A stretch of DNA of 13,871 nucleotides from Pseudomonadota bacterium (GTDB lineage Bacteria; Pseudomonadota; Alphaproteobacteria; Rhizobiales; Hyphomicrobiaceae), in NCBI GenBank assembly GCA_023430845.1, contig JAEYYJ010000145.1, forward strand, positions 1-13,871. Direction: 5' to 3'. This document shows, in pieces, positions 7,026 to 13,871 of this stretch. Made by a program: the position numbers and the translations under genes. The stretch's first letter is position 1. The number at the start of each line of letters is the position of its first letter. The notes under the pieces were generated by a model. That model searched no databases. It was not told where the DNA came from and saw only the letters and a program-made list of their open reading frames with translations.

Positions 7026-7487
7026 CTACGCCGCCTTGGACGTAGAGGTCGCGCCGAGACCACCGATAATGGCCTCGAGTGCGGCGATCAGATCCTCGCG
7101 GCGTGCACCTTCCACCTGCTGCAGCAGGCGCTCTTCGACCCGCCGCGCGGCGGGCTTGATGGCCACCAGTGCAGCCCGGCCGTCGGGCGTCAACCGCACG
7201 ACGTAGGCGCGTGCGTCGGACCGTGAACGACGCCTGTTGAGCAGGCCGCGCTTCACGAGTCGCTTGACGATATCCGCCAGCGTCGAGCGGTCGATCCCGG
7301 TTGCCTCGACGATCTGCGTCTGGCTCGCACTCTCGAGCATTTCGAGCGCGGCAAGCACGGCAAACTGTCGGGGCGTCAGGTCGGCGCCCGACGTCTCGCT
7401 GGCGAACAACTCGTCCGCAGCCTGGCTGGCCCGATGGAGCATATGGATCGCGGACGTATCCAGCTCGTGGGAAGTCTCTTCTCGCAT
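7026..7487 (-). CDS. MarR-family transcriptional regulator
   Basis: A 153-residue winged helix-turn-helix repressor of the MarR type, acting as a dimer. The helix-turn-helix spans about residues 40-105. It includes LTPRQFAVLAAL, the recognition helix region IDRSTLADIVKRLVKRGLL and the wing with RRRSRSDARAYVVRLTPDG. The N- and C-terminal helices for dimerisation are present. The ATG at 7487 has GAGGG about ten bases upstream. It converges on aidB with 21 bp between stops, so it is not co-transcribed with it. Its targets and ligand are unknown; the nearest intergenic region it could control is 7488-7797, upstream of itself and sufE. Confidence 0.88.
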   Translation of the reverse strand: MREETSHELDTSAIHMLHRASQAADELFASETSGADLTPRQFAVLAALEMLESASQTQIVEATGIDRSTLADIVKRLVKRGLLNRRRSRSDARAYVVRLTPDGRAALVAIKPAARRVEERLLQQVEGARREDLIAALEAIIGGLGATSTSKAA

Positions 7488-7797
7488 GTCAAAGCGCCCT
7501 CATCGAACAGGGGACATCGCGCTTAGCCCATCAGCACACGGAAACACGGCGGTTGCATGGCGCTCGCTTGCCCGCGGACTGCGGCCCCGAATCATAGGGC
7601 GTTGCTTTTTCACACAATTGTTCAGTTCTACGCACGCGCTGCCAGTTCGGGACTTGGGCCAGCACAGTCAGTCTCTTTGCAGATAAGCCGTATCCCGCAC
7701 AAAAGGTTCCCGAGGCATCACCTTGCTCTGCCTTGCCTTGAGCTGCCGACACACCACGTGTAGGACAGCAGCACCCGACAGTTGGCTGGACCCCCCA
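7488..7797. other. Divergent intergenic region between marR-type gene and sufE
   Basis: About 310 bp without a supported gene. Open frames here end up antisense to sufE or lack any resemblance. It must hold promoters for both flanking genes. An 8-bp palindrome ACAATTGT lies at 7614-7621 in an AT-richer patch and is a possible but unproven operator for the MarR-type regulator. No clear -35/-10 pair could be assigned. Confidence 0.4.
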
Positions 7798-8232
7798 ATG
7801 ACGACGCTGGACGACATTCGCGCAGACTTTGCCCTCCTCGACGATTGGGAGGACAGGTATCGCTATGTCATCGAGCTCGGCCGCACGCTCCCCGCCTTCG
7901 ACGAAGCGCAGCGGACACCGGAGAACAAGGTGCGTGGGTGTGTCAGTCAGGTCTGGCTGTCGACGCGCTGGCCTGCGGGATCTAGCGGCGCGCCTGTGCT
8001 CGACATGCAGGGCGACAGCGATGCCCATATCGTGCGAGGCCTCGTTGCCATCCTGCTCTCGCTCTATGCCGGTCGGTCGGCGGAGGAGGTGCTCGACACC
8101 GATGCCCGCGCCGTATTCGGCGAGCTAGGCCTCTCCGACCACCTGACTGCCCAGCGCTCGAACGGCCTCAACTCCATGGTCGAGCGTGTACGTGCTGATG
8201 CGCAGGCTGCGGTTGCTACGCAAGGCGGGTGA
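7798..8232 (+). CDS. sufE: SufE sulfur-acceptor protein for Fe-S cluster assembly
   Basis: A 144-residue SufE. It accepts persulfide sulfur from the cysteine desulfurase SufS and passes it to the SufBCD scaffold. The conserved acceptor cysteine is C48 in NKVRGCVSQVWL, close to the E. coli C51. Other family blocks are DWEDRYRYVIELGR, the LVAILLSLYAGRS segment and LGLSDHLTAQRSNGLNSMVERV near the end. The ATG at 7798 gives a standard SufE start. The ribosome site is weak (CTGGA about nine bases upstream), and the frame is open back to 7723. No other suf gene is in the window, so it is a stand-alone sufE. It converges on the transsulfuration-family gene. Confidence 0.93.
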   Translation: MTTLDDIRADFALLDDWEDRYRYVIELGRTLPAFDEAQRTPENKVRGCVSQVWLSTRWPAGSSGAPVLDMQGDSDAHIVRGLVAILLSLYAGRSAEEVLDTDARAVFGELGLSDHLTAQRSNGLNSMVERVRADAQAAVATQGG

Positions 8233-8273
8233 GAAGAAGGGCAGCCAAAATCGCGAGCACCGCCTGTAGCCTC

Positions 8274-9416
8274 CTAACCCAATGCCTGATCCAGATCGGC
8301 AATGAGATCGGCCGGATCCTCTAAACCGACCGAGAGCCGCAGCAGGTCCGGCGGGCAGGGCGTACCGGCACCTTCCACACTGGCGCGATGCTCGACGAGA
8401 CTTTCGACGCCGCCGAGCGACGTCGCGCGCTTCCAGAGTTTCACCCGTGCGGCAACGGCAATCGCGGCAGACTCGCCACCCGCAACACGGATCGAGAGCA
8501 TACCGCTGAAGCCGCCGCGCATCTGTTTGGCCGCCACGTTATGGCCGGGGCCCGGCAATCCCGGATAGAGCACTTCGGCGACGCGCCGATCGGCCGCGAA
8601 ATGCCGCGCGATGGTCATCGCTGCCGCTGACTGATGCGCGACGCGCACGTGCAGCGTGCGCATGCCCCGCAACAACAGCGAGGCTTCGAAGGGAGAGAGC
8701 ACCGCACCAAGGCCAGAGCGCAGGCTCTTCGCGCGATCCAGCAGTGCATCCTCTCGCGCAAAACAAAGCGCACCGGCGATGATGTCGGAATGGCCATTGA
8801 GGTACTTGGTCGCCGAATGCATGACGATATCGGCGCCGAGCGCGATCGGCTGGCTCAACACGGGCGTCGCGACCGTCGAGTCGACACCGAGCAGCGCGCC
8901 CGCCTGATGCGCCGCTTCTGCGATGGCCGCGATGTCGCTGATGCCCCAGAGTGGATTGGCCGGTGTTTCTATCCAGACCATGCGCGTCTTGCCCGGCCGG
9001 ATTGCCGCACGGATCGCATCCACACTCGTCGCATCGACGAAGGTGGCTTCAATGCCGAGCGTCGGTGCCGTATTAGCGAGCCAGCCTTTCAGCGCCCAGT
9101 ACATGACCTCCGGCGCAACCACATGCGCCGGTCGTTCGAGCGCGAGAAAGGCCATCGTCGCCGCAGCCATGCCCGAGCCCATGAGCAGGCACGCGGCAGC
9201 CCCTTCCAGCGCCTGCAGCACGCTCTCGGCCTGCCGCACGTTCGGGTTATCGGGACGCGCGTAGATGTAGCCGCGGCGGTAGGCGTTATCGGGATCGCGC
9301 TCGAACGTGGACGCCATTTGGATCGGCGGTACGATCGCGCCCGTCACGGGATCGATCGCACCGCCCGCTTGCGCGGCGATCGTGCTCGGCTGCCACTTCG
9401 GCTTGTCCAACGTCAC
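8274..9416 (-). CDS. PLP-dependent transsulfuration-family enzyme (Cys/Met metabolism), GTG start
   Basis: A 380-residue fold-type-I PLP enzyme of the family of cystathionine gamma-synthase, beta- and gamma-lyases and methionine gamma-lyase. The PLP lysine is K204 in SATKYLNGHSD. D179 (GVDSTVATP) should contact the PLP ring nitrogen, and YAR at 52-54 matches the phosphate-binding YxR. The usual YGGTY-like active-site segment is here VMYWALKGWL (104-113), which departs from well-studied members. The exact reaction is therefore open. The GTG at 9416 has AAAGGA a few bases upstream. It is the last gene of a tight minus-strand unit, 11 bp after the methyltransferase-like gene. That supports a shared role in sulfur or methyl-group metabolism, but this is inference. 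Confidence 0.88.
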   Translation of the reverse strand: MTLDKPKWQPSTIAAQAGGAIDPVTGAIVPPIQMASTFERDPDNAYRRGYIYARPDNPNVRQAESVLQALEGAAACLLMGSGMAAATMAFLALERPAHVVAPEVMYWALKGWLANTAPTLGIEATFVDATSVDAIRAAIRPGKTRMVWIETPANPLWGISDIAAIAEAAHQAGALLGVDSTVATPVLSQPIALGADIVMHSATKYLNGHSDIIAGALCFAREDALLDRAKSLRSGLGAVLSPFEASLLLRGMRTLHVRVAHQSAAAMTIARHFAADRRVAEVLYPGLPGPGHNVAAKQMRGGFSGMLSIRVAGGESAAIAVAARVKLWKRATSLGGVESLVEHRASVEGAGTPCPPDLLRLSVGLEDPADLIADLDQALG

Positions 9417-9427
9417 GTTCCTTTGCG

Positions 9428-9991
9428 TCAGCGCGGCTTGGTGAAAATGCGCAGCGTCTTGAAGGCATCTGTCTCGGTGAAGCCGCGCGCCTTTTTCAAG
9501 TCCTCGATGACTGCGGTGGTCGCCTTATAGCCGTCTGACCCCGTGTAGAAATGCATCTCGCCTCCGGGCTTCAGGGCATCCGCGAGAACGAGCGTCATTT
9601 CGAGATCAGTCAGCGCGCCATAGGCGTCGTTCTTCTCCGTGCGAAACTCGCAAGCATGAAAGTTAGTCACGTAGTCCAGCTTGGGCAGCAGGCGTGGATC
9701 GAGCTGATAGATATCGCCGAAGTAGGCCTTGTAGGTCGCGCCGAGCCGCGGCTTCTCGATGAGCAGCTTGATATAAGCCTCGTACTCACCCGGCGACGCG
9801 GTAATGCCGAGCACGGCGTTGTTGGAACCGTTCTCCGCCGTCCGCAGACCCAGAATGTGATGGCTACCCGTACCGAAATGGAAGATCGAGGCGCCCTTCA
9901 CGCCCTTCTCCTCGAGATACTCGGCGAAATACACATCACAGGGGCACAAGCGTTCATCGAGCCCCCAGCTCGCATCCCAGAAGTTCAGCAT
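9428..9991 (-). CDS. Methyltransferase-like conserved protein, function unknown
   Basis: A 187-residue protein with no family name I can assign. Its layout resembles a small class I SAM methyltransferase. A glycine-rich strand-loop sits at 36-48 (IFHFGTGSHHILG). A motif-II-like strand reads AVLGITASP (59-67), then comes YFGDIYQLD (90-98), a LDYVTNFHACEF strand (105-116), and LADALKPGGEMHFYTG (136-151), where PGG is typical of methyltransferase post-motifs. Residues 14-19 (RLCPCD) hold a CxC pair. The ATG at 9991 has GGAG upstream and leaves a 16-bp gap to the previous stop; the alternative at 10027 would overlap that gene by 20 bp. It sits between a UbiE-type methyltransferase and a transsulfuration enzyme, almost certainly co-transcribed. 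It could also be a Rossmann-like protein that no longer binds SAM. Confidence 0.7.
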   Translation of the reverse strand: MLNFWDASWGLDERLCPCDVYFAEYLEEKGVKGASIFHFGTGSHHILGLRTAENGSNNAVLGITASPGEYEAYIKLLIEKPRLGATYKAYFGDIYQLDPRLLPKLDYVTNFHACEFRTEKNDAYGALTDLEMTLVLADALKPGGEMHFYTGSDGYKATTAVIEDLKKARGFTETDAFKTLRIFTKPR

Positions 9992-10007
9992 CGAGGCACT
10001 CCAAGGT

Positions 10008-10820
10008 TCAGGCAGGTTTACGGGCAATGGCGATCAGCTCGTCGAGTGTGAAGCCGATCTTCTCGCCATCAAATGTCGGCTTGAGGAAAGCGGAAAACGC
10101 GCCCTTCGCATCCGTCAGCATGGTGCGCAGCTCGGCGACAGTTGGTTCAGGCACATTCATGGTCTTGCACCATGTCGCGAAGTCCATGGACTTGGGCGCG
10201 TGCTCGGTATGTACGAGTTCGAGGCCGGCAGCGGCGATCTCGCGTGTCCACTCCGCTGTCGGCAATGCGCGTCCGTGTGAAGGATCGCGTTTTTTCTCGA
10301 AGGCATTGTAGGCATCGGCGGCGGCGAGCAGATCCGCCGCGGGATAGCCCGGCGTCGTCTCGGCGTCCGGCGAGACGTTATCGACGAGCGCGAACGTCCC
10401 GCCGGGCTTTAGCACGCGCCGGCTTTCGCGGAGGAATGCGGGAATGTCGGGGAAGTGATGGGGCGCGATGCGGCACGTCACCAGATCGAAACGCGCATCG
10501 GGAAACGGCATCCGCTCGGCATCGGCCGCGGCGGTCGTCACGTTGGCATAGCCCTTGGACGCGGCGAGCTTGGCGGTCTCCTCCAGCATCTCGGGCGTGA
10601 GGTCACTCGCGATCACCTCGCGAACGTGCGGTGCGAAGGCAAGTGCCGTATGCCCCGCGCCAGTTGCCACATCCAGCACGGCCCAGTCCGCTCCGGGCTT
10701 CACGAGATCGACGAGACGCGCGAGGCTCGCGCCCTTGGCGTGCACGACCGACGTTGCGTAGGCCGCGGCATTGGCGCCGAACTGCTGCTGGACAAGGGTC
10801 TTGGGCGCGACTTCAGGCAT
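10008..10820 (-). CDS. Class I SAM-dependent methyltransferase, UbiE/COQ5-like
   Basis: A 270-residue methyltransferase. The SAM-binding motif I is VLDVATGAGHTAL (48-60). The acidic residue after strand 2 is D73 (ASDLTPEML), and the motif ADAERMPFPDARFDLVTCR (99-117) and VLKPGG (136-141) follow as in the UbiE/COQ5 group. A C-terminal extension (about 155-270) probably shapes the acceptor site. It lacks enough resemblance to call it ubiquinone or menaquinone methyltransferase; the acceptor is unknown. The ATG at 10820 has GGAGG upstream at good distance. It heads a three-gene minus-strand unit with a second methyltransferase-like protein and a PLP transsulfuration enzyme. A role in making or recycling a methylated sulfur compound is one reading, not shown by sequence. 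Confidence 0.88.
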   Translation of the reverse strand: MPEVAPKTLVQQQFGANAAAYATSVVHAKGASLARLVDLVKPGADWAVLDVATGAGHTALAFAPHVREVIASDLTPEMLEETAKLAASKGYANVTTAAADAERMPFPDARFDLVTCRIAPHHFPDIPAFLRESRRVLKPGGTFALVDNVSPDAETTPGYPAADLLAAADAYNAFEKKRDPSHGRALPTAEWTREIAAAGLELVHTEHAPKSMDFATWCKTMNVPEPTVAELRTMLTDAKGAFSAFLKPTFDGEKIGFTLDELIAIARKPA

Positions 10821-10897
10821 GAGGCAGCCTCCGTGCGATCACGAGCGGGCAGGACTATACGCCGGGGGTCATGTTCCGCGAAAGGCGCGATTGTGGC

Positions 10898-11362
10898 CTA
10901 GCGGCGCGGCACCTCGGGACAGCCCTTACCCGGCGGGCGGCCCATGATCTGGACGGAATAGTACTGCGGCGTTGCTCCTGGCGCGCGCGCCACACCGACA
11001 CCGATCTGCGTCACCTTCGGCGACGCCATGTTGGCGCGATGGCCGGGCGAATTCTTCCATCCTGTCACCACCGTCCCGGCAAGGGCGCTCGTCGTATAGC
11101 CCTTGGGCTCCCGGCGCCAGGAGAGGTTCTCCGAGAGCCAGCAGAAGCGATAGCCCTGCGCCCTCACGCGCGCATCCATGCTGCGGCCATCCGCGGAGTG
11201 CGAAAGCGCACCCGTCTTCGCGAGATAGGCCGCATAGGCGCGCGCTGCGGCGGCAAGCTGCTTGTTCGAGGAAAGCGTGCCGAGCTTCTGCTCACGGCGA
11301 AACGCATTCGTCATCTGGATGATGGCAATCTCGGTCTTCGGCAGGTCAGGCAGGGTGGCCAT
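10898..11362 (-). CDS. CAP/SCP-domain protein (PR-1 superfamily), no visible signal peptide
   Basis: A 154-residue CAP-domain protein. These are usually secreted and of varied, poorly known function. The domain fills nearly the whole protein. MTNAFRREQKLGTLSSN opens it. H55 lies in GALSHSADGRS, E78 in LSENLSW, and H108 in GWKNSPGHRANM (101-112). IGVGVARA and YYSVQIMGRP follow. H55, E78 and H108 match the cavity residues of the superfamily. The ATG at 11362 has a poor ribosome site; a GTG two codons upstream is possible. Extension to the ATG at 11485 would add a Ser/Arg-rich segment and overlap the carbonic anhydrase gene by 32 bp. None of these starts gives a signal peptide. It lies 91 bp downstream of the carbonic anhydrase gene and may share its transcript. 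Confidence 0.8.
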   Translation of the reverse strand: MATLPDLPKTEIAIIQMTNAFRREQKLGTLSSNKQLAAAARAYAAYLAKTGALSHSADGRSMDARVRAQGYRFCWLSENLSWRREPKGYTTSALAGTVVTGWKNSPGHRANMASPKVTQIGVGVARAPGATPQYYSVQIMGRPPGKGCPEVPRR

Positions 11363-11453
11363 ACGCACACGCTCGCACGTTACTTGATACAGACTGGGGA
11401 GAGGTTGCTTTGAGGGCTGACTTCGGCGGTCTCGGGACGATTTGAAGGCAGCA

Positions 11454-12092
11454 TCAGAGCGGGACGAACTGGTTGGTCGCCTCATTGAGAACGGAGAGCT
11501 GGCCGCTCGAGATGTCGAAGTAAGCGCCGTGGAGATCCAAACGGCCCTTCCCTTCGAGCGTCTGCACGCACGGGAATGTGCGGAGATTCGCGAGCGAGAC
11601 CTTCACACCTTCGCGCTCCAGATCGGCGCGCAGCTCCGGCATGGGGCGGCCCACGCTCTGAGCCATAAGCCGGTCGCGCGCGCCGTCCAGCATGGACATC
11701 CAGTTGGCGATGAATTCTGCCTCCGTCTGCTGGGCTGCATCATGCTCAATGCACGCCCGCACGCCGCCGCAGCTCGAATGGCCGATGACCACAATGTGCT
11801 TCACGCGCAGGTTCAGCACCGCGAACTCCAGCGCCGCACTCACGCCGTGAAACTTGCCGTCCGTCTCGTAGGGCGGCACGAGATTCGCGACATTCCGCAC
11901 GACGAACAGCTCGCCCGGCATGGCGCTGAACACCGCTTCGGGCTCGACCCGGCTGTCACAACAGCTCACGACCATGACCTCTGGGCTCTGCCCGTGACTG
12001 GCGAGCTGCTCGTAGTCGTCCTGGTGCGGGATGAAGTGGCGCAGCTTGAAGCGGCGGTAGCGGTCGGCGAGGTGATCGGGAAAATAGCTCAT
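11454..12092 (-). CDS. Beta-class carbonic anhydrase
   Basis: A 212-residue zinc enzyme that interconverts CO2 and bicarbonate in the cytoplasm. The zinc-binding set is complete: C44, D46 and R48 in SCCDSRV, and H105 and C108 in IGHSSCGG. The strand GELFVVRNVANLVPPYE (60-76) is typical of the family, as is the closing part LRTFPCVQTLEGKGRLDLHG. Length fits bacterial members (about 200-220). The ATG at 12092 has a weak ribosome site. It is divergent from the AAA ATPase gene across 220 bp, and the CAP-domain gene follows it. I see no signal peptide. Confidence 0.94.
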   Translation of the reverse strand: MSYFPDHLADRYRRFKLRHFIPHQDDYEQLASHGQSPEVMVVSCCDSRVEPEAVFSAMPGELFVVRNVANLVPPYETDGKFHGVSAALEFAVLNLRVKHIVVIGHSSCGGVRACIEHDAAQQTEAEFIANWMSMLDGARDRLMAQSVGRPMPELRADLEREGVKVSLANLRTFPCVQTLEGKGRLDLHGAYFDISSGQLSVLNEATNQFVPL

Positions 12093-12312
12093 GCGACGCC
12101 CAAGGTGAGGGTTGCCGTCCGGGTTGTATCAGCGGGCCGGTAGCCCGTGGGGCAAGAAATGGCTGGTGCAGCGCACAAGCGCAAGCAGAACTTGCCTGTT
12201 TGGCTCCAACCGCCTCGCCCAACAGCCACATTGCCGTTCTGCAGCCCACCCCCTAGCGTAACAAAGAGCACCAATCACTGATTTTCAGCCGGCGGGTACG
12301 GACCAAGACTTC
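12093..12312. other. Divergent promoter region, carbonic anhydrase / AAA ATPase
   Basis: 220 bp between two divergent genes with no open frame worth calling. It has short inverted repeats, CGGGC/GCCCG near 12133-12149 and GCAAG/CTTGC near 12181-12196, and an AT-richer part at 12255-12290 that could hold the ATPase promoter. No -35/-10 pair is convincing. Confidence 0.4.
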
Positions 12313-13871
12313 ATGAGCATCATTACCGATATCGAGCGCGGTCTTATTGCGCGCTACCTCACCCGTCTGCTCATCCGCCAGGACCTGACGCTTCGTTCGG
12401 CGCGCAATCTCCTCGTCTGGCTGAACGAGCGCTCAGATGTCCTGAGCCTGCCACTGCCGCCGCCTCTCGTCGAAGCGCTCGGCGGCTACATGGCCTACAA
12501 GCCCGCCGAGTTCGAGAAGGCCTGGACCAAGCACAAGGATGGCGTCGTCGTCAGTCTCGACCGGGCCGCCAAGGAAACGCCGCGCCCGGAACCCATGGCG
12601 ACGAACGTCGAGCGCCTCGTCGAGGCTCTGGGCCTGCCGAACGCCGCATGGCGCCTGCTCGGCTTGTTCGCCTGCTCGACTCGCTTCGAGCAGGTGCAGT
12701 ACCTCGCCAATTCCGCCGTCGATTACTGCGGGCCCATGACGCGCGCCGTCTCGCTCCTTTGCGACGTGCACCCGCGCGCCACGGAAGAGCTGCTGTCGTC
12801 CGGCGGCGAGCTCGTCGCTGCGGGTTTGCTGCAGGTGCGCGACCAAAGCACGACGCTCGCCGGGTACGACGCGCGTTTCGCCATTCCCTCGCGCGTCAAT
12901 GCCTGTCTCGAGCGCACGTTCGGCTCCTTCGAGGAAATGCGCAACGCGCTCCTCGGCGAACCGCTCATCTCGTCCGTCACCATGGAGGACTACGAGCACG
13001 TCACGGCCGACCGTGATCTCATTGCCGGCGTGCTGCGCGGTGCCGTGGACAGCAACGCGGCCGGCGTCAACATCCTGCTCTACGGCCCGCCGGGCTCGGG
13101 CAAGACGGAACTCGCGAAGGTCGCCGCACAGGCGGCGGGTGCCTCGCTTTTTGCGGCGGGAGAAGGCGCGTCGGGCGACGGCGAGTCCAACCGCTCCGAA
13201 CGTCTCGCCGATATCAGCTTCTCGCAGCGGCTGCTGGGTGGCCACAAGCGCACGGCCTTGCTCTTCGACGAGATGGAGGATGTGGCCGTCCATCTCATCA
13301 ACCGCGGCGGCTCGAAGGTCTATCTCAATCGCCTGCTCGAGACGAACCCAGTGCCGATTGTCTGGACGTCGAACGAACTGCAGAACATCGATCCCGCGCT
13401 GCTGAGGCGCATGACGCTCGCCATCGAGCTGAAGCGTCCACCCGCCGTTCAGCGCCAGCGCATTCTCGAGCGTCTCGCCGAGCGCATGGACCTGAAACTT
13501 TCCACCAGCGAGGCGGAAGCACTCGCCCGCCGCCTCGATGCAACGCCTGCGATCTACGAGAATGCGCTCAAGGCCGCGAAGCTCTCGGGCGGCGGCGCGG
13601 AAGCCATAGAGCGTGCCGCGCTCGGCATCGTCCGCGCGGTATCAGGTGTGGTTGCGCGCAAAGCGGGCGCCATTCCAGATTTCGATCCGCTGCTCGTCTG
13701 CTCGGACCAGGATCTTTCCGCTCTGGCGGAGCGACTGGTGAGCGCGCAGGCCCGCGCCTTCTCGATCTGCCTTTCCGGACCGCCCGGCACGGGAAAGTCG
13801 GCATTTGCGCGCTACCTCGCCCGCCGCCTTGGACTGGAGCTCATTCAGAAGCGTGCGTCGGACATCCTCGG
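12313..13871 (+). CDS. AAA-type ATPase with two nucleotide-binding modules, 3' end outside window
   Basis: At least 519 residues; the frame is open to the right edge. Residues 1-235 or so form an N-terminal region (MSIITDIERGLIARYLTRLL...), probably mostly helical, which I do not recognise. The first AAA module has Walker A GPPGSGKT (258-265), Walker B LLFDEMED with D319/E320, a sensor-1 Asn (N354, WTSNE) and arginines at 365-366 (LLRRM). A second Walker A, GPPGTGKS, begins at residue 489, with a new module starting (FARYLARRLGLELIQKR). Two AAA modules in one chain fit a double-ring unfoldase or remodelling ATPase of the broad Cdc48/SpoVK-like group (COG0464 in style). The substrate is unknown. 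The ATG at 12313 is the only in-frame ATG nearby; its ribosome site is weak, so a nearby alternative start cannot be excluded. Confidence 0.85.
   Translation, partial: MSIITDIERGLIARYLTRLLIRQDLTLRSARNLLVWLNERSDVLSLPLPPPLVEALGGYMAYKPAEFEKAWTKHKDGVVVSLDRAAKETPRPEPMATNVERLVEALGLPNAAWRLLGLFACSTRFEQVQYLANSAVDYCGPMTRAVSLLCDVHPRATEELLSSGGELVAAGLLQVRDQSTTLAGYDARFAIPSRVNACLERTFGSFEEMRNALLGEPLISSVTMEDYEHVTADRDLIAGVLRGAVDSNAAGVNILLYGPPGSGKTELAKVAAQAAGASLFAAGEGASGDGESNRSERLADISFSQRLLGGHKRTALLFDEMEDVAVHLINRGGSKVYLNRLLETNPVPIVWTSNELQNIDPALLRRMTLAIELKRPPAVQRQRILERLAERMDLKLSTSEAEALARRLDATPAIYENALKAAKLSGGGAEAIERAALGIVRAVSGVVARKAGAIPDFDPLLVCSDQDLSALAERLVSAQARAFSICLSGPPGTGKSAFARYLARRLGLELIQKRASDIL

Noticed and set aside
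7014..7032. Possible terminator hairpin GGCGT/ACGCC between aidB and the MarR-type gene
   Set aside because: Only a 5-bp stem, no T-run, and it overlaps the end of the MarR-type coding region.
8634..9530. 298-residue plus-strand open frame
   Set aside because: Antisense to the transsulfuration-family gene; Arg/His-rich shadow without recognisable domains.
12433..13293. 286-residue minus-strand open frame at the right end
   Set aside because: Antisense to the AAA ATPase frame, which has Walker A, Walker B and sensor motifs. The minus frame looks like a shadow.
1..13871. CRISPR arrays, tRNA or rRNA genes, insertion sequences, integrase or attachment sites
   Set aside because: No regularly spaced repeats, cloverleaf-like segments, transposase or integrase frames, or long flanking repeats were seen on reading both strands.

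Overview
The window is GC-rich, densely coded bacterial chromosome. It most likely comes from an alphaproteobacterium of the Hyphomicrobiales (Rhizobiales) type. The best evidence is the lexA gene: its protein has the roughly 233-residue alphaproteobacterial form, and its promoter carries a direct-repeat SOS box (GTTC-N7-GTTC) rather than the E. coli CTG-N10-CAG operator. Nearly all genes are recognisable housekeeping or central-metabolism families. I see no transposase, integrase, phage gene, CRISPR array, rRNA or tRNA.

Left part (1-4600). The start of a MaoC-type hotdog dehydratase runs off the left edge on the minus strand. Next comes NAD kinase (nadK, minus), divergent from cutA (plus). 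cutA converges, two bases apart, on an alpha-type (N-terminal domain) class I fumarase/tartrate dehydratase (minus). Upstream of that are an HMG-CoA-lyase-like enzyme and lexA, all on the minus strand. The MaoC protein, the lyase and the lone fumarase alpha subunit suggest CoA-ester and dicarboxylate metabolism. Each has an oddity: two have substituted motif residues and one lacks its partner subunit. The lexA promoter can be read in detail: -35, 17-bp spacer and -10, with the SOS box filling the spacer.

Middle part (4600-8270). A gene-poor stretch of about 370 bp leads to a small secreted protein with six cysteines in a twin CX3C arrangement, followed by a terminator-like hairpin. Then come aidB (acyl-CoA dehydrogenase family, alkylation-stress linked), a convergent MarR-family regulator, a spacer of about 310 bp, and sufE (Fe-S cluster assembly).

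Right part (8270-13871). A tight minus-strand unit of three genes encodes a UbiE-type SAM methyltransferase, a second unrecognised methyltransferase-like protein, and a PLP enzyme of the transsulfuration family. It is separated by 11-16 bp gaps and is the best candidate here for an uncharacterised pathway. Upstream lie a CAP/SCP-domain protein with no visible signal peptide and a beta-carbonic anhydrase (both minus). Divergent from these, a large AAA-type ATPase with two Walker A sites runs off the right edge on the plus strand.

I do not see a clearly new defence or mobile system. The most unusual content is the three-gene methyltransferase/transsulfuration unit, the substituted lyase and dehydratase, the unpaired fumarase alpha subunit, the twin-CX3C mini-protein and the tandem AAA protein.
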